Of a stretch of DNA of 64,000 bases, positions 33,852 through 44,040 are shown piece after piece. The stretch comes from Roseicyclus sp. Lineage in GTDB: Bacteria; Pseudomonadota; Alphaproteobacteria; Rhodobacterales; Rhodobacteraceae. The translations under genes were made by a program, and so were the position numbers. The notes beneath the pieces were generated by a model. The model saw only the letters and a program-made list of their open reading frames with translations. It was not told the DNA's origin and made no database searches. The stretch is taken from contig JAGYJU010000016.1 in assembly GCA_018401965.1 (NCBI GenBank), positions 82,244-146,243 on the forward strand. The letters run 5' to 3'. How positions within the stretch are numbered: position 1 is the first letter of the stretch; every line of letters starts with the position of its first letter.

Positions 33852-34094
33852 TGGCACATCCCCTTTTTTGACCCTGAACCGGGGCGGCCGATGCCGCCCT
33901 GCACATCTCCTAGGCTGACCATACCATACCGGGTGTAACAACCCGAAGCACGCGGCAGGCGGATTATCTTTCCCGCACAGACATCGTCTTTCCGGCATGA
34001 TCATGCCGCAATTGTGCCGCTGTTGCGGGGCAAACCCCGGCATGGGCCCGGACTGTTTCCCGATTGGCCCATGATCGAGATTTGGAGTTGCCCG

Positions 34095-35747
34095 ATGCGC
34101 AAGGCCTGCGCCGTCATCCCGGCACAGACGTACCACCGCCAGACGCACGGATCGTTGCGCGGATTCTGGGGGTGTGAAGACGGATCGACCACGATTTTCG
34201 CGACCATCGTCTTTGTGCTGATGGTGGGGATCGGTGGCATCGCCATCGACCTGATGCGCTTTGAAACCCAGCGCGTGCAGCTGCAAGCCACGTTGGACCG
34301 GGCGGTTCTGGCCGCAGCACCCCTGTCGCAAACCCTTGCGCCGCGCAGCGTGGTGGAAAACTATCTGCAGACTGCGGGCCTGAACGGCTACCGGCTCCGG
34401 GTCACGGTGGATCAGGGCCCGGCGTTCCGCCGCGTGAACGCCCAGGCCGAGATCGACCTGCCGACCCTGTTCATGGCGATGTTCGGCCAACCGATCCTGA
34501 CCGCGCTTGCCACGGGGGCCGCCGAAGACCGGGCGACGAATGTCGAACTGTCCATGGTTCTGGATACCTCCGAATCCATGGGTGCCGGCAACCGGATGGA
34601 CAACCTGCGCCCTGCCGCCCGGAATTTCGTCAGCTCGGTTCTCTCCGCCAACGCCAACACCACCGGCACACAGCGGGTTTCGGTGTCGCTCGTGCCCTAT
34701 GATCACACGGTCAACATGGGGGCGGACCTGGCCTCTGTCTTTGCCTTGACCGCCGAACATCAATATTCCGCCTGCGCCCGATTCCCGGCATCGCATTTCG
34801 CCTTTACCGGGATCGATCCGACCGTTCCGCAGCAACGCATGGGCCATTTCGACATGCTCAACAGCGGTTCGGACCCGGTGCCGAGCCCGGCCTGTCGGCG
34901 CGCACCATCGGGGCCGGTCATCCCCTGGTCGAACAATGAAACCGCGCTGCACAGCGCGATCGATCAACTCAGCCCCTTTGGACACACCGCCAGCGATATG
35001 GGCATGAAATGGGCCGTGGCCTTGCTGGACCCGGCGTCCAGGCCGGCCTTGGCGGGCCTCGTGTCGAACGGCACGGTGAATGGTCAATTTGCCGGTCGCC
35101 CGGCGACCTATTCCGACCCGAACACGCTCAAGGTGGTCGTCTTGATGACGGATGGCGAAAACACCCGCCAGTTCGACCTGCAGAACATCTACCGCACCGG
35201 ACCAAGCCCGTTCTGGCGCGACCCTGATGATGGCCATTTCTCGGTCTTCTATGCCGACTGGAACCTGTTCTGGCAGGAAGCCAATGACAGTTGGGCCCCC
35301 GACCCGGATGGCGGGGCCAACAACAACGCCGTGCAGCTCGATTATTCCGATTTGTGGAACCATATCTCGGTGCAGCAACTCAGGTCCCGGATGTTCCACC
35401 CGCATGCCTGGGACCATCACGACGGCCTGCCCTCTTCCACGAACCTGTGGCGGCGTCCGACGGTCGAGGCGATGCAGGCGCTTTATGATTACGCCGATAT
35501 CGTCGACGAATATTCCGCCGAGAACGGCGCCGTCGGCGATGAACGCCTGCGCGACATCTGCAACGCCGCCAAGGCCCGTGGGATCATTGTCTTCACCATC
35601 GCCTTCGAAGCCCCGGCCCGGGGACAAGAGGCGATGCGGACCTGCGCCTCTTCGGATGCGCATTACTACCCCGTCGCGGGTCGCGACATAGACCGGGCGT
35701 TTGCATCCATCGCGCGCACGATCACGAACCTGAGGCTGGTACAATGA
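34095..35747 (+). CDS. TadG-like pilus assembly protein with von Willebrand A domain
   Basis: Protein of 550 residues. N-terminal TadE/G-type membrane helix (about residues 33-55, FATIVFVLMVGIGGIAIDLM) after a short cytoplasmic segment. The vWA domain follows with its metal site VLDTSESMGAGNRM (DxSxS, about 158-171) and VVLMTDGENTRQF (about 352). Such proteins belong to the Flp/Tad pilus periplasmic part. GGAG lies 7 bases before ATG 34095. It overlaps the next gene by 4 bases (ATGA). No other tad genes are in the window, so this is a satellite cluster. Confidence 0.85.
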   Translation: MRKACAVIPAQTYHRQTHGSLRGFWGCEDGSTTIFATIVFVLMVGIGGIAIDLMRFETQRVQLQATLDRAVLAAAPLSQTLAPRSVVENYLQTAGLNGYRLRVTVDQGPAFRRVNAQAEIDLPTLFMAMFGQPILTALATGAAEDRATNVELSMVLDTSESMGAGNRMDNLRPAARNFVSSVLSANANTTGTQRVSVSLVPYDHTVNMGADLASVFALTAEHQYSACARFPASHFAFTGIDPTVPQQRMGHFDMLNSGSDPVPSPACRRAPSGPVIPWSNNETALHSAIDQLSPFGHTASDMGMKWAVALLDPASRPALAGLVSNGTVNGQFAGRPATYSDPNTLKVVVLMTDGENTRQFDLQNIYRTGPSPFWRDPDDGHFSVFYADWNLFWQEANDSWAPDPDGGANNNAVQLDYSDLWNHISVQQLRSRMFHPHAWDHHDGLPSSTNLWRRPTVEAMQALYDYADIVDEYSAENGAVGDERLRDICNAAKARGIIVFTIAFEAPARGQEAMRTCASSDAHYYPVAGRDIDRAFASIARTITNLRLVQ

Positions 35748-36283
35748 TCCCCCTGTCCTGGCCCAAGATCCACGCCTTCATCCACGATGAAACCGCGACC
35801 TCGACCATCGAGTTCGTGATCATGCTGCCCGTCGTGATGACCCTGTTCATCGCCGTCTTCGAAAGCGGGATGATCCTGTCGCGGCAAGTGCTTCTCGAAC
35901 GTTCCCTGGATGAGGCGGTGCGCATTCTGCGGCTGTCGCGGGGCCTGAACCTCACGGCTGCCGATATCGCGGATGCGATCTGTGACAACACCGCTGCCAT
36001 TCCCAATTGCCGCCAGGTCCTGGTGGTCGACCTGCGCCGGATCGACACCGCGACCTATGCCCTGCCTGCGCAGGATGTGGCCTGTGTGGATCGTCGCGAC
36101 ATCACGGTCGCCCCCGCCAACCTGTTCGAACAGGGGCAAGACAATGACCTCGTGCTGATCCGCACCTGCGCGGTCATCGACCGCATCCTGCCCTTTTCGG
36201 GTTTTGCCCTGAACCTTGTTCGCGATGACACGGGCGGCCTGCACATCACCGCATCTTCCGTTTTCGTCAACGAACCCGCGTGA
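35744..36283 (+). CDS. TadE family pilus protein
   Basis: Protein of 179 residues with the TadE pattern: a short N terminus, the signature TSTIEFVIMLPVVMTLFIAV (membrane helix about residues 22-42) with the conserved Glu, then an extracytoplasmic domain with two cysteine-containing stretches (ICDNTAAIPNCRQ, DVACVDRRD). It is translationally coupled to the vWA gene (ATGA) and followed 11 bases later by a third, broken TadE-like gene. Confidence 0.85.
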   Translation: MIPLSWPKIHAFIHDETATSTIEFVIMLPVVMTLFIAVFESGMILSRQVLLERSLDEAVRILRLSRGLNLTAADIADAICDNTAAIPNCRQVLVVDLRRIDTATYALPAQDVACVDRRDITVAPANLFEQGQDNDLVLIRTCAVIDRILPFSGFALNLVRDDTGGLHITASSVFVNEPA

Positions 36284-36294
36284 GGAAGAACGCC

Positions 36295-36864
36295 ATGCCC
36301 CGCCCTCGCTTGCGGCAATTCTGGAAGGATGACAGCGCCGCCGTCGCCTTTGAAACCGTGATCATCACCCCGGTTCTGGCCTGGACCTTCATCGCCAGCT
36401 TTGTCTTTTTCGACGCCTTCCGCACCTAAAACAGCTCGGTCAAGGCAACCTATGCCATCGCTGACATCGTGTCGCGCCAGACCAGCACCGTCTCTCCCGG
36501 CGACATCGAGGGTTTCGCAACCATCCTTGACTACCTGGTGCGCAACAACGGCGATGCGCGCCTTCGGGTAACGCAGATTTCCTATGACGGGTCCGGCGAT
36601 GCCCATTCCGTCGATTGGTCCTATGCCACCAACGGCGAAGCGCGGTTGTTCACGGCAAACCTTGCCGGCATGGCAACGCCCTTGCCGGTGATGGCCGATG
36701 CCGAACGGATCATTCTTGTACAAAGCTTCATCCCCTATCAGCCGGTTTTCCAGGGCGGTCTTGACATCATGACCTTTGAAACCGTCGCCTTTACCCGGCC
36801 GCGCTATGCTGGGCAGGTTCCGTTCGCCGCCACGCCCGTCGCCGAACCCGGCGGAACAAGCTGA
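36295..36864 (+). pseudogene. TadE-like gene with an in-frame TAA at codon 45
   Basis: The frame from ATG 36295 reads MPRPRLRQFWKDDSAAVAFE, then TVIITPVLAWTFIASFVFFD (membrane helix), AFRT and a TAA (36427-36429). It then continues without a further break as NSSVKATYAIADIVSRQTST to the stop at 36864. Only one codon is wrong and a single T-A-T or T-A-C to TAA change explains it. The 44-residue product would be only the membrane anchor. The rest is still free of stops, so the mutation is recent, a sequencing error, or read through. Confidence 0.85.
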
Positions 36865-36987
36865 TCGGTCGCGACCAGTGTTTGCCGTGTCGCAGAAGGG
36901 CTTTTCTTTGTCGCCCGACCGCCCGATAGTGGTCGGACGCCACCGGGCCATATCGGCAGAACGCGACCGGGGCTTGCGGGAACGACC

Positions 36988-38241
36988 ATGCGCTATTCAG
37001 GCTGGCAGGTGCTGGCACAAGGGATATTGGGCAATCGCGGCTGGGGTCCGGCCTGGCGCGACCCGGCCCCGAAACCCGCCTATGACATCGTGATCATCGG
37101 CGGGGGTGGGCATGGGCTTGCCACCGCCTTTTATCTTGCCAAAGAACACGGGCTGCAAAACATCGCCGTGCTGGAAAAGGGCTATCTGGGCGGCGGCAAC
37201 GTTGGGCGCAACACCACCATCGTGCGCGCCAATTACGGGCTGCCAGGCAATTCCGAATTCTATTCCCATTCCCTCAAGCTCTGGGAAGGGATGGAACGCG
37301 ACCTGAACTACAACGTGATGCATTCGCAGCGCGGCGTCATCAACCTGTTCCATTCCGACGGTCAGCGCGACGCCGCCGCCCGGCGCGGCAACGCGATGAT
37401 CAACCAGGGCGATGACGCGATCCTGCTGGACAGGGAGGGGTGCCGGAACCTGTTGCCCTACCTGGATTACGACCAGACCCGTTTTCCGATCTACGGTGGA
37501 CTGTATCACCCGCGCGGCGGCACCGCGCGCCATGATGCCGTGGCCTGGGGCTATGCCCGCGCCGCCGACCGGCGCGGGGTCGACCTGATCCAGAATTGCG
37601 AGGTTACGGGCATCGACATCGCGGGCGGGCGCGTGACGGGCGTGCAGACCACGCGCGGTGCGATCCGCACGAAAAAGCTGGGGATCGTGGTCGCGGGGCG
37701 GTCAAGCCAGGTGGCGGCGATGGCCGGTCTGCGCCTGCCCATCGAGTCGCATATCCTGCAGGCTTTCGTGACCGAGGGGCTCAAGCCCGTGATCGACCAT
37801 GTCGTGACCTACGGGATGGGGCATTTCTACATCAGCCAATCCGACAAGGGCGGGCTCGTGTTCGGCGGCGACCTGGATTTCTACGCAAGCTACGCTGCGC
37901 GCGGGAACCTGCCGATGGCCGAACATGTGGTCGAGGCGGGGATGACCCTGATGCCGATGATCGGCAAGGCACGGATGCTGCGCAGTTGGGGCGGGATCAT
38001 GGACATGTCGCCCGATGGCTCGCCCATCATCGACCGCAGCCCTGTCGAGGGGCTCTATCTCAATTGCGGGTGGTGTTATGGCGGGTTCAAGGCCGTGCCC
38101 GGATCGGGCCATGCCTTTGCGCATCTGATCGCCACCGACCGCCCCCACGAGGCCGCCGCCCGCTTCCGGCTGGACCGTTTTGCCACGGGCCATGGCCTGA
38201 TGGACGAAGAAGGCACCGGCAGCCAGCACAACCTGCATTGA
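36988..38241 (+). CDS. soxB: Sarcosine oxidase beta subunit
   Basis: Protein of 417 residues, the flavin subunit of heterotetrameric sarcosine oxidase, which demethylates sarcosine to glycine with transfer of formaldehyde to tetrahydrofolate. FAD motif IVIIGGGGHGLATAFYLAKE (about 35-54), YLGGGNVGRNTTIVRANY, and the His in GGTARHDAVAWGYA, the covalent FMN site in this family. It ends with GWCYGGFKAVPGSG. First gene of the soxBDAG operon. Confidence 0.95.
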   Translation: MRYSGWQVLAQGILGNRGWGPAWRDPAPKPAYDIVIIGGGGHGLATAFYLAKEHGLQNIAVLEKGYLGGGNVGRNTTIVRANYGLPGNSEFYSHSLKLWEGMERDLNYNVMHSQRGVINLFHSDGQRDAAARRGNAMINQGDDAILLDREGCRNLLPYLDYDQTRFPIYGGLYHPRGGTARHDAVAWGYARAADRRGVDLIQNCEVTGIDIAGGRVTGVQTTRGAIRTKKLGIVVAGRSSQVAAMAGLRLPIESHILQAFVTEGLKPVIDHVVTYGMGHFYISQSDKGGLVFGGDLDFYASYAARGNLPMAEHVVEAGMTLMPMIGKARMLRSWGGIMDMSPDGSPIIDRSPVEGLYLNCGWCYGGFKAVPGSGHAFAHLIATDRPHEAAARFRLDRFATGHGLMDEEGTGSQHNLH

Positions 38242-38254
38242 GACGACGCGAACC

Positions 38255-38524
38255 ATGCACATCCCCTGCCCTCTCTGCGGCCCGCGCGACCTGCGCGAAT
38301 TCACCTACAAGGGCCATGACACCTATCTGTATCGCCCTGCCCCGGATGCGCCGCCGGACGCCTGGAACGCGTACCTGCACCTGCGCGACAACCCGGCCGG
38401 CGCCACCCGCGACCTGTGGTATCACGGCGCGGGATGCGGCGCCTGGCTGATCGTCGATCGCGACACCGTCACCCATCAGATCAGCGGCGCCGCGCTGACC
38501 CGGGGGCTGCGCAATGCGGATTGA
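38255..38524 (+). CDS. soxD: Sarcosine oxidase delta subunit
   Basis: Protein of 89 residues, the small zinc-binding subunit. MHIPCPLCGPRDLREF gives two Cys, and the later GAGCGAWLIVDRDT another, with a nearby His, matching the known zinc site. It lies 13 bases after soxB and overlaps soxA by 11 bases. Confidence 0.95.
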   Translation: MHIPCPLCGPRDLREFTYKGHDTYLYRPAPDAPPDAWNAYLHLRDNPAGATRDLWYHGAGCGAWLIVDRDTVTHQISGAALTRGLRNAD

Positions 38525-41447
38525 CGGGCGCGGATTGATCGACAGGGCGCAACCGGTCAGCTTTCACTTCGATGGCCGCGAGATCAGCGGCTACAAGGGC
38601 GATACCATCGCCTCGGCGCTCTTGGCCAAGGGCATCAAGCTGATGGGCCGGTCCTTCAAGTATCACCGCCCGCGCGGCGTGATGACGGCAGGGCCCGAAG
38701 AACCCAACGCCCTGATGCAGGTTGGCACCGGGGCCGCGATGATGCCCAACACGCGGGCCACGGTGCAGGAAATCTACCCCGGCCTGGTGGCGCAAAGCCA
38801 GAACCGGCTTGGCCCGCTCGATCGTGACCTGATGGCGATCAACGATCTTTTGTGGCCCTTCCTGGGGGCCGGGTTCTATTACAAGACCTTCATGTGGCCG
38901 CGCAGCTTTTGGGAACGGGTCTATGAACCGATCATCCGCCGCGCCGCAGGCCTTGGCCGCATCACCCGCGAGCCCAGCCCGGACCGCCACGAAAAGGCCT
39001 TTGCCTTTTGCGATGTGCTGGTTATCGGCGGCGGGCCCGCAGGGTTGATGGCGGCGCTGACCGCCGCCAAGGCCGGGGCGGATGTGATCCTGGCCGAGGA
39101 AACGGATCGCTTCGGCGGCAGGCTCCTGTCCGACCCGCAGGTCATCGACGGGACCGAGGCCGCCTATTGGATCGAAGATGTTCTAAAAGAACTACAGGCC
39201 ACCGGCCGGGTGCGCCTGATGGCGCGCACCACCGTGACCGGCGCCTATGACGATGGCAGCTATGGCGCGCTGGAACGGGTCGCGCGCCACGTCGCCCCCA
39301 GCCCGGACCTGCCGCCGGAATGTTTCTGGCGCATCCGCGCGCGACAGGCGGTCCTGGCGGCCGGGGCGCATGAACGGCCCATCGCATTCCCGATGAACGA
39401 CCGCCCCGGCATCATGCTGGCAGGCGCCGTGCGGACCTACCTGCACCGCTACGGCGTCGCACCGGGGCGCAATGTCACGATCTTTGCCACCAATGACGAC
39501 GCGCATCGCACGGCGGTCGATTTGCAGGCAGCGGGCGTGCGCGTGGCGGCCGTGATCGACACGCGGCTGGATGTGGACCCGTTTGGCGATTACCGCCTGA
39601 TCCGGGGCGGACAGGTCATCGGCACGCAGGGCCGCCACGCCCTGCGCACCGTAACCTGGCGGGCCCGGGGGCGGGTCGACACGATCTTTACCGATTGCCT
39701 TGCCGTGTCGGGTGGTTGGAACCCGGCGCTGCACCTGACCTGTCACCTGGGCACGCGCCCCGTCTGGGATGGCGCGCGCCAGATGTTCCTGCCCCGCCCG
39801 GACGCGGTGCCGGGCCTGACGCCTGCGGGCGCATGCAATGGCGCGATGTCGACAGCCGATTGCCTGCGCCAGGGCCATGATGCCGCCAAGACCGCTCTGG
39901 CGGCCCTTGGCCTGCGCGCGCCACGCGGCATCACGCCCCCCGATGCGGATGGCGACCCGGGCCGGAGCCAGGCGCTGTGGTATGTCGACGGCAAGGGCCG
40001 CGCCTGGCTTGATTTCGCCAATGACGTCACCACCAAGGACGTGGCACAGGCCGCCCACGAAGGCTTTCGCGCCGTGGAGCACATGAAGCGCTACACCACA
40101 CAGGGCATGGCCCCCGACCAGGGGAAATCTTCGAACATCGCGGCGCTGGCCTATCTGGCCGACACCACCGGGCGGGGCATTCCCGAAACCGGAACCACCA
40201 CCTATCGCCCGCCCTATTCCCCCGTGACGCTCGGGGCGATGGGGGCCTTTGCCGAAGGCACGGGCTTTGCGCCGCAACGCCTGACCACCAGCCATGCCGC
40301 GACCCTTGAACGCCGCGCGCCGATGATCGAGGCGGGGCTGTGGTATCGCCCGTCCTATTTCCCCGCGGCGGGCGAAACGACCTGGCAACAGGCCTGCGAC
40401 CGTGAAGTGGCGATGGTGCGCCGCGCCGTCGGGGTGGTCGATGTCTCGACCCTCGGCAAGATCGACATTCAGGGCCCCGATGCCGGTGCATTCCTCGATT
40501 TCGTCTATACCAACGGTTTTTCGACCCTGCCCCTGGGCCGCGCGCGCTATGGGCTGATGCTGCGCGAAGACGGGCACGTGATGGATGATGGCACCACCGC
40601 ACGGTTGGGCGACCATCATTACCTGATGACCACGACCACCGCCGCGGCGGGCGAGGTGATGGCGCATCTGGAATTCGTGGCCCAGGCCCTGCGGCCCGAT
40701 CTGGATGTGCGGATCACGTCGGTGACCGAACATTGGGCGCAGATGTCCGTCGCCGGGCCAAAGGCGCGCGCGCTGCTGAACGCCCTGCTCGACACGCCCA
40801 TCGACAGCGACAGCTTTCCCTTCATGGCCTGTGGGCCGGTCACGGTTCAGGGCATCGCGGGTCGGATGTTCCGCATCTCTTTCTCGGGCGAGGAAGCCTA
40901 TGAAATCGCGCTGCCCGCGCGCCACGGCGACGCGCTTTTCCGCGCGCTTGTCGCCCGGGCCGAAGCAATGGGGGGCGGCGCCTACGGGCTTGAGGCGCTC
41001 AATGTTCTGCGGCTCGAAAAAGGCTTCATCACCCATGCCGAAATTCATGGCCGCGTCACCGCCTACGACATCGGGATGCAGCGAATGCTGTCGACAAAGA
41101 AGGATTTCATCGGCAAGGCCGCTGCCGCCCGCCCCGGCTTGCTGGACCCCGGCCGCGAACGGCTTGTGGGCTTGGCCCCGGTCGATCCGACCGGCCAGCT
41201 GACCGCCGGGGCGCGGCTGTTCGACATCGGTGCGCCGCGTGACCGCGCCCATGACCAGGGCTATGTCACATCGGTTGGCCATTCGCCCAGCTTGGGCCAC
41301 ATGATCGGGTTGGGCTTCCTGCGGCATGGGCCGGATCGCATGGGCAACCAGGTGATGCTGGTCGACCATCTGCGGGGCGTGCAGACCCTGTGCACCGTTT
41401 GCGCGCCGGTGTTCTTCGACCCCGACGGAGGGCGTGCCCGTGGCTGA
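38514..41447 (+). CDS. soxA: Sarcosine oxidase alpha subunit
   Basis: Protein of 977 residues. Order of domains: N-terminal 2Fe-2S-like fold (about 1-110, SYKYHRPRGVMTAG-type segment), NAD-binding oxidoreductase (GGGPAGLMAALTAAKAGADV at about 170), and a C-terminal aminomethyltransferase fold (from about 580; VVDVSTLGKIDIQGPDAGAF, EEAYEIALPARH) that binds tetrahydrofolate. It accepts the methylene group from the beta subunit. Overlaps soxD by 11 and soxG by 8 bases, indicating tight translational coupling. Confidence 0.96.
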   Translation: MRIDGRGLIDRAQPVSFHFDGREISGYKGDTIASALLAKGIKLMGRSFKYHRPRGVMTAGPEEPNALMQVGTGAAMMPNTRATVQEIYPGLVAQSQNRLGPLDRDLMAINDLLWPFLGAGFYYKTFMWPRSFWERVYEPIIRRAAGLGRITREPSPDRHEKAFAFCDVLVIGGGPAGLMAALTAAKAGADVILAEETDRFGGRLLSDPQVIDGTEAAYWIEDVLKELQATGRVRLMARTTVTGAYDDGSYGALERVARHVAPSPDLPPECFWRIRARQAVLAAGAHERPIAFPMNDRPGIMLAGAVRTYLHRYGVAPGRNVTIFATNDDAHRTAVDLQAAGVRVAAVIDTRLDVDPFGDYRLIRGGQVIGTQGRHALRTVTWRARGRVDTIFTDCLAVSGGWNPALHLTCHLGTRPVWDGARQMFLPRPDAVPGLTPAGACNGAMSTADCLRQGHDAAKTALAALGLRAPRGITPPDADGDPGRSQALWYVDGKGRAWLDFANDVTTKDVAQAAHEGFRAVEHMKRYTTQGMAPDQGKSSNIAALAYLADTTGRGIPETGTTTYRPPYSPVTLGAMGAFAEGTGFAPQRLTTSHAATLERRAPMIEAGLWYRPSYFPAAGETTWQQACDREVAMVRRAVGVVDVSTLGKIDIQGPDAGAFLDFVYTNGFSTLPLGRARYGLMLREDGHVMDDGTTARLGDHHYLMTTTTAAAGEVMAHLEFVAQALRPDLDVRITSVTEHWAQMSVAGPKARALLNALLDTPIDSDSFPFMACGPVTVQGIAGRMFRISFSGEEAYEIALPARHGDALFRALVARAEAMGGGAYGLEALNVLRLEKGFITHAEIHGRVTAYDIGMQRMLSTKKDFIGKAAAARPGLLDPGRERLVGLAPVDPTGQLTAGARLFDIGAPRDRAHDQGYVTSVGHSPSLGHMIGLGFLRHGPDRMGNQVMLVDHLRGVQTLCTVCAPVFFDPDGGRARG

Positions 41448-41997
41448 CCTGACCCCGCGTTCCCCCGCAAGCGGCCTGATACCGGTGGCCACGCAAACCG
41501 CCCGGCTGACCGAGGCGCCGCAAACCCCGATCTGGTCCATCGCCCCCTATCGCGGCCAAACCGCTGCGCTGTCGCAGGCGTTGCAACGGCACCACGGCCT
41601 GGCCTTTCCCGCAGCCGGCCAAATCTGCGGCACGGGCGCGCCCCGGATCGTTTGGGCGGGGTTGGATCGGGCCTTTCTGATCGGAACCGCGCCGGATGCC
41701 AGCCTGTCAGACCACGCCGCGCTGAGCGATCAATCGGATGGTTGGGCGCATCTGATCCTGACAGGGCCGGACGCGCGCGCGGTTCTGGCGCGGTTCGTGC
41801 CGCTTGATCTGTCGCCTGCCGCCTGCCCGGCGGGATCGGCGCGGCGCACGCTCTTGGGGCATATGCAGGCGTTGATCCTGCACGAGGGCGGCGAGGGCTT
41901 TGAAATCCTTGTGTTCCGGTCCATGGCCGCCACGGCGGTGCATGACCTGGACCGGGCCATGCGCGCGGTGGCCGCGCGATCCGCGATGGGGCGCTGA
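41440..41997 (+). CDS. soxG: Sarcosine oxidase gamma subunit
   Basis: Protein of 185 residues, similar in fold to the T-protein C-terminal part; it packs against the alpha subunit. Two GTG codons (41434, 41440) could start it. The second has GGAGG 8 bases upstream, the first only 2, so 41440 (MADLTPRSP) is chosen. Conserved stretch: WAHLILTGPDARAVLARFVPLDL. Last gene of the operon. Confidence 0.9.
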   Translation: MADLTPRSPASGLIPVATQTARLTEAPQTPIWSIAPYRGQTAALSQALQRHHGLAFPAAGQICGTGAPRIVWAGLDRAFLIGTAPDASLSDHAALSDQSDGWAHLILTGPDARAVLARFVPLDLSPAACPAGSARRTLLGHMQALILHEGGEGFEILVFRSMAATAVHDLDRAMRAVAARSAMGR

Positions 41998-42087
41998 CGG
42001 GCGGCGGCGGGGCAAAACCCGTTTCATCCCCAGCCTTTCGCGCGCCTGCATCTGGACAGGGCCCCGCCCCGCCCCGATATTGAAGGC

Positions 42088-44031
42088 ATGAGTCTTCCAC
42101 CCGGTTTCCTCGACGAATTGCGCAATCGCGTCTCGATCAGCCAGGTCGTGGGGCGCAAGGTGATCTGGGACAGCCACAAATCGAACCAGGCCAAGGGCGA
42201 TCTTTGGGCGCCCTGCCCGTTCCACCAGGAAAAGACCGCAAGCTTTCACGTCGATGATCGCAAGGGGTTCTATTACTGCTTTGGCTGCCACGCCAAGGGG
42301 GACGCGCTGGGGTTCATCCAGGAAACCGAAAACGTCAGCTTCATGGAGGCGGTCGAAATCCTTGCAGGCGAGGCCGGCATGCAGATGTCCGCCCGCGATC
42401 CGCAGGCGGCCCAGAGGCTCGACCGCGCCACGAAACTTGCCACGGCGACAGAGGCCGCGGTGGGCCATTTTCGCCTGCAACTCAAGACCGCCGCCGCCGC
42501 AGATGCGCGCGCCTACCTGGACCGCCGCGGCCTGGATGCCGCCACGCTTGACCGGTTCGAGATCGGCTTTGCCCCCGCCGCGCGGCAGGGGGCCTTTGGC
42601 GCGCTGACCGCCAGGGGGATCACCGCCGATGACCTGGTCGAGGCGGGCATCGCCAGCCGCCCCGATGATGGCGGCCCGCCCTATGATGCCTTCCGTGACC
42701 GGATCATGTTCCCGATCCGCGATGCGCGCGGGCGCTGCATCGGCTTTGGCGGGCGCGCGATGGACCCGAACGCGCGGGCCAAGTACCTCAATTCCCGCGA
42801 AACCCCGCTGTTCGACAAGGGCCGCGCGCTTTACAACCACGGCCCTGCGCGCGAGGCGGCGGGCAAGGGCCAACCCCTGATCGTGGCCGAAGGCTACATG
42901 GACGTGATCGCGCTGGTCAGGGCCGGGTTCACCGCCGCCGTGGCCCCGCTGGGCACCGCGATCACCGAGGATCAGCTGCGACTGATGTGGCGCATCGCCG
43001 ATGAACCGATCATCGCGCTGGATGGCGACAAGGCGGGCCTGCGCGCCGCGCTGCGCCTTGTCGACCTGGCGTTGCCGCTGTTGGAACCGGGCAAGACGCT
43101 GCGCTTCTGCCTGCTGCCCGAAGGCCAGGACCCCGATGATCTGATCAAGGCGCGCGGCGCGGATGCCATGCGCGCGCTGCTCGACACCGCCGAGCCGCTG
43201 GTGCGAATGCTGTGGCGGCGTGAAACCGAAGGACAGGTGTTTGACAGCCCCGAACGGCGCGCGGCGCTGGACGGGCGGCTGCGCCAGGCGATCTTGCGCA
43301 TCCCCGATCAGGGCCTGCGCCGCCATTACGGCGAAGCGCTGGCCGAGTTGCGCCGCGCCCTGTTCCGCCCCGCCGCCTTGCCCGGTCGCGGCCGTGGCCC
43401 CTGGCGCCCCGGCGCAGGCTTTGCCGAAGCGACCATGCCGCTGACCGATACGCGCACCTCTGCCATCGGGTCGGGTGCCTTGTCGGCGGATGATTTGCGG
43501 ATCATGCTGATCCTGGCCACGTTCTGCCGCTATCCGGCCCTGATCGAACGGTTCGAAAGCGATCTCGATCGGCTGGCCCCGCGCCAGCCCGATCTGGCCG
43601 CGCTGGCCGAGCTGTTGTTGGCGACCCGCGCCGAGGATGCCGATAGCGTCGGTGCCGAATGTGCCATGGCCGGGCTGACCCCTGCCCTTGAAAGCCTGCG
43701 GGCAATGGCCCATCTGCGGATCACACCGATCCTGGGCGGCGCGCCCGACCCCGAAAAAGCCGCCGCCTGCCTGACCGAGGAATTCGCGAAATATCACGCC
43801 GAACGCGCCCTGCAGGCGGAAATGACCGAGGCGCTGCAAGATATGGCAAGCGCCCCGGACGGCGATATGCGACTGGGGCGGCGGCTCAATCACGCGGTGC
43901 AAAGACGCCTGACGGCGGCCCGCCCCACCGGCCCCGAGGCGCTTGGCGCTGTCGGGGAAGACACAGCCGCCTTGTCAGAACGCCTGCGTGCCTTGATAGA
44001 GGCCCGCGTCTGGGAGAAGAAAGGCCGCTAA
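42088..44031 (+). CDS. dnaG: DNA primase
   Basis: Protein of 647 residues. N-terminal CHC2 zinc finger: CPFHQEKTASFHV and YYCFGCHAKGDAL. Toprim catalytic core with VAEGYMDVIALVRAGF (Glu) and IALDGDKAGLRAALR (DxD). The C-terminal helicase-binding domain is Ala-rich and ends EARVWEKKGR. It makes RNA primers for replication. It directly precedes rpoD, the usual macromolecular-synthesis arrangement, with rpsU missing as in most alphaproteobacteria. Confidence 0.97.
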   Translation: MSLPPGFLDELRNRVSISQVVGRKVIWDSHKSNQAKGDLWAPCPFHQEKTASFHVDDRKGFYYCFGCHAKGDALGFIQETENVSFMEAVEILAGEAGMQMSARDPQAAQRLDRATKLATATEAAVGHFRLQLKTAAAADARAYLDRRGLDAATLDRFEIGFAPAARQGAFGALTARGITADDLVEAGIASRPDDGGPPYDAFRDRIMFPIRDARGRCIGFGGRAMDPNARAKYLNSRETPLFDKGRALYNHGPAREAAGKGQPLIVAEGYMDVIALVRAGFTAAVAPLGTAITEDQLRLMWRIADEPIIALDGDKAGLRAALRLVDLALPLLEPGKTLRFCLLPEGQDPDDLIKARGADAMRALLDTAEPLVRMLWRRETEGQVFDSPERRAALDGRLRQAILRIPDQGLRRHYGEALAELRRALFRPAALPGRGRGPWRPGAGFAEATMPLTDTRTSAIGSGALSADDLRIMLILATFCRYPALIERFESDLDRLAPRQPDLAALAELLLATRAEDADSVGAECAMAGLTPALESLRAMAHLRITPILGGAPDPEKAAACLTEEFAKYHAERALQAEMTEALQDMASAPDGDMRLGRRLNHAVQRRLTAARPTGPEALGAVGEDTAALSERLRALIEARVWEKKGR

Positions 44032-44040
44032 GTGCCCTAT

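Noticed and set aside
32418..35744. Minus-strand open frame of 1,108 codons
   Set aside because: Only the part up to 33851 is the amino-acid dehydrogenase. The rest is antisense to the vWA gene and has the Arg/His/Gln-rich composition of GC-rich shadow frames.
39192..41540. Minus-strand open frame of 782 codons opposite soxA
   Set aside because: Shadow of the sarcosine oxidase alpha subunit; no family features.
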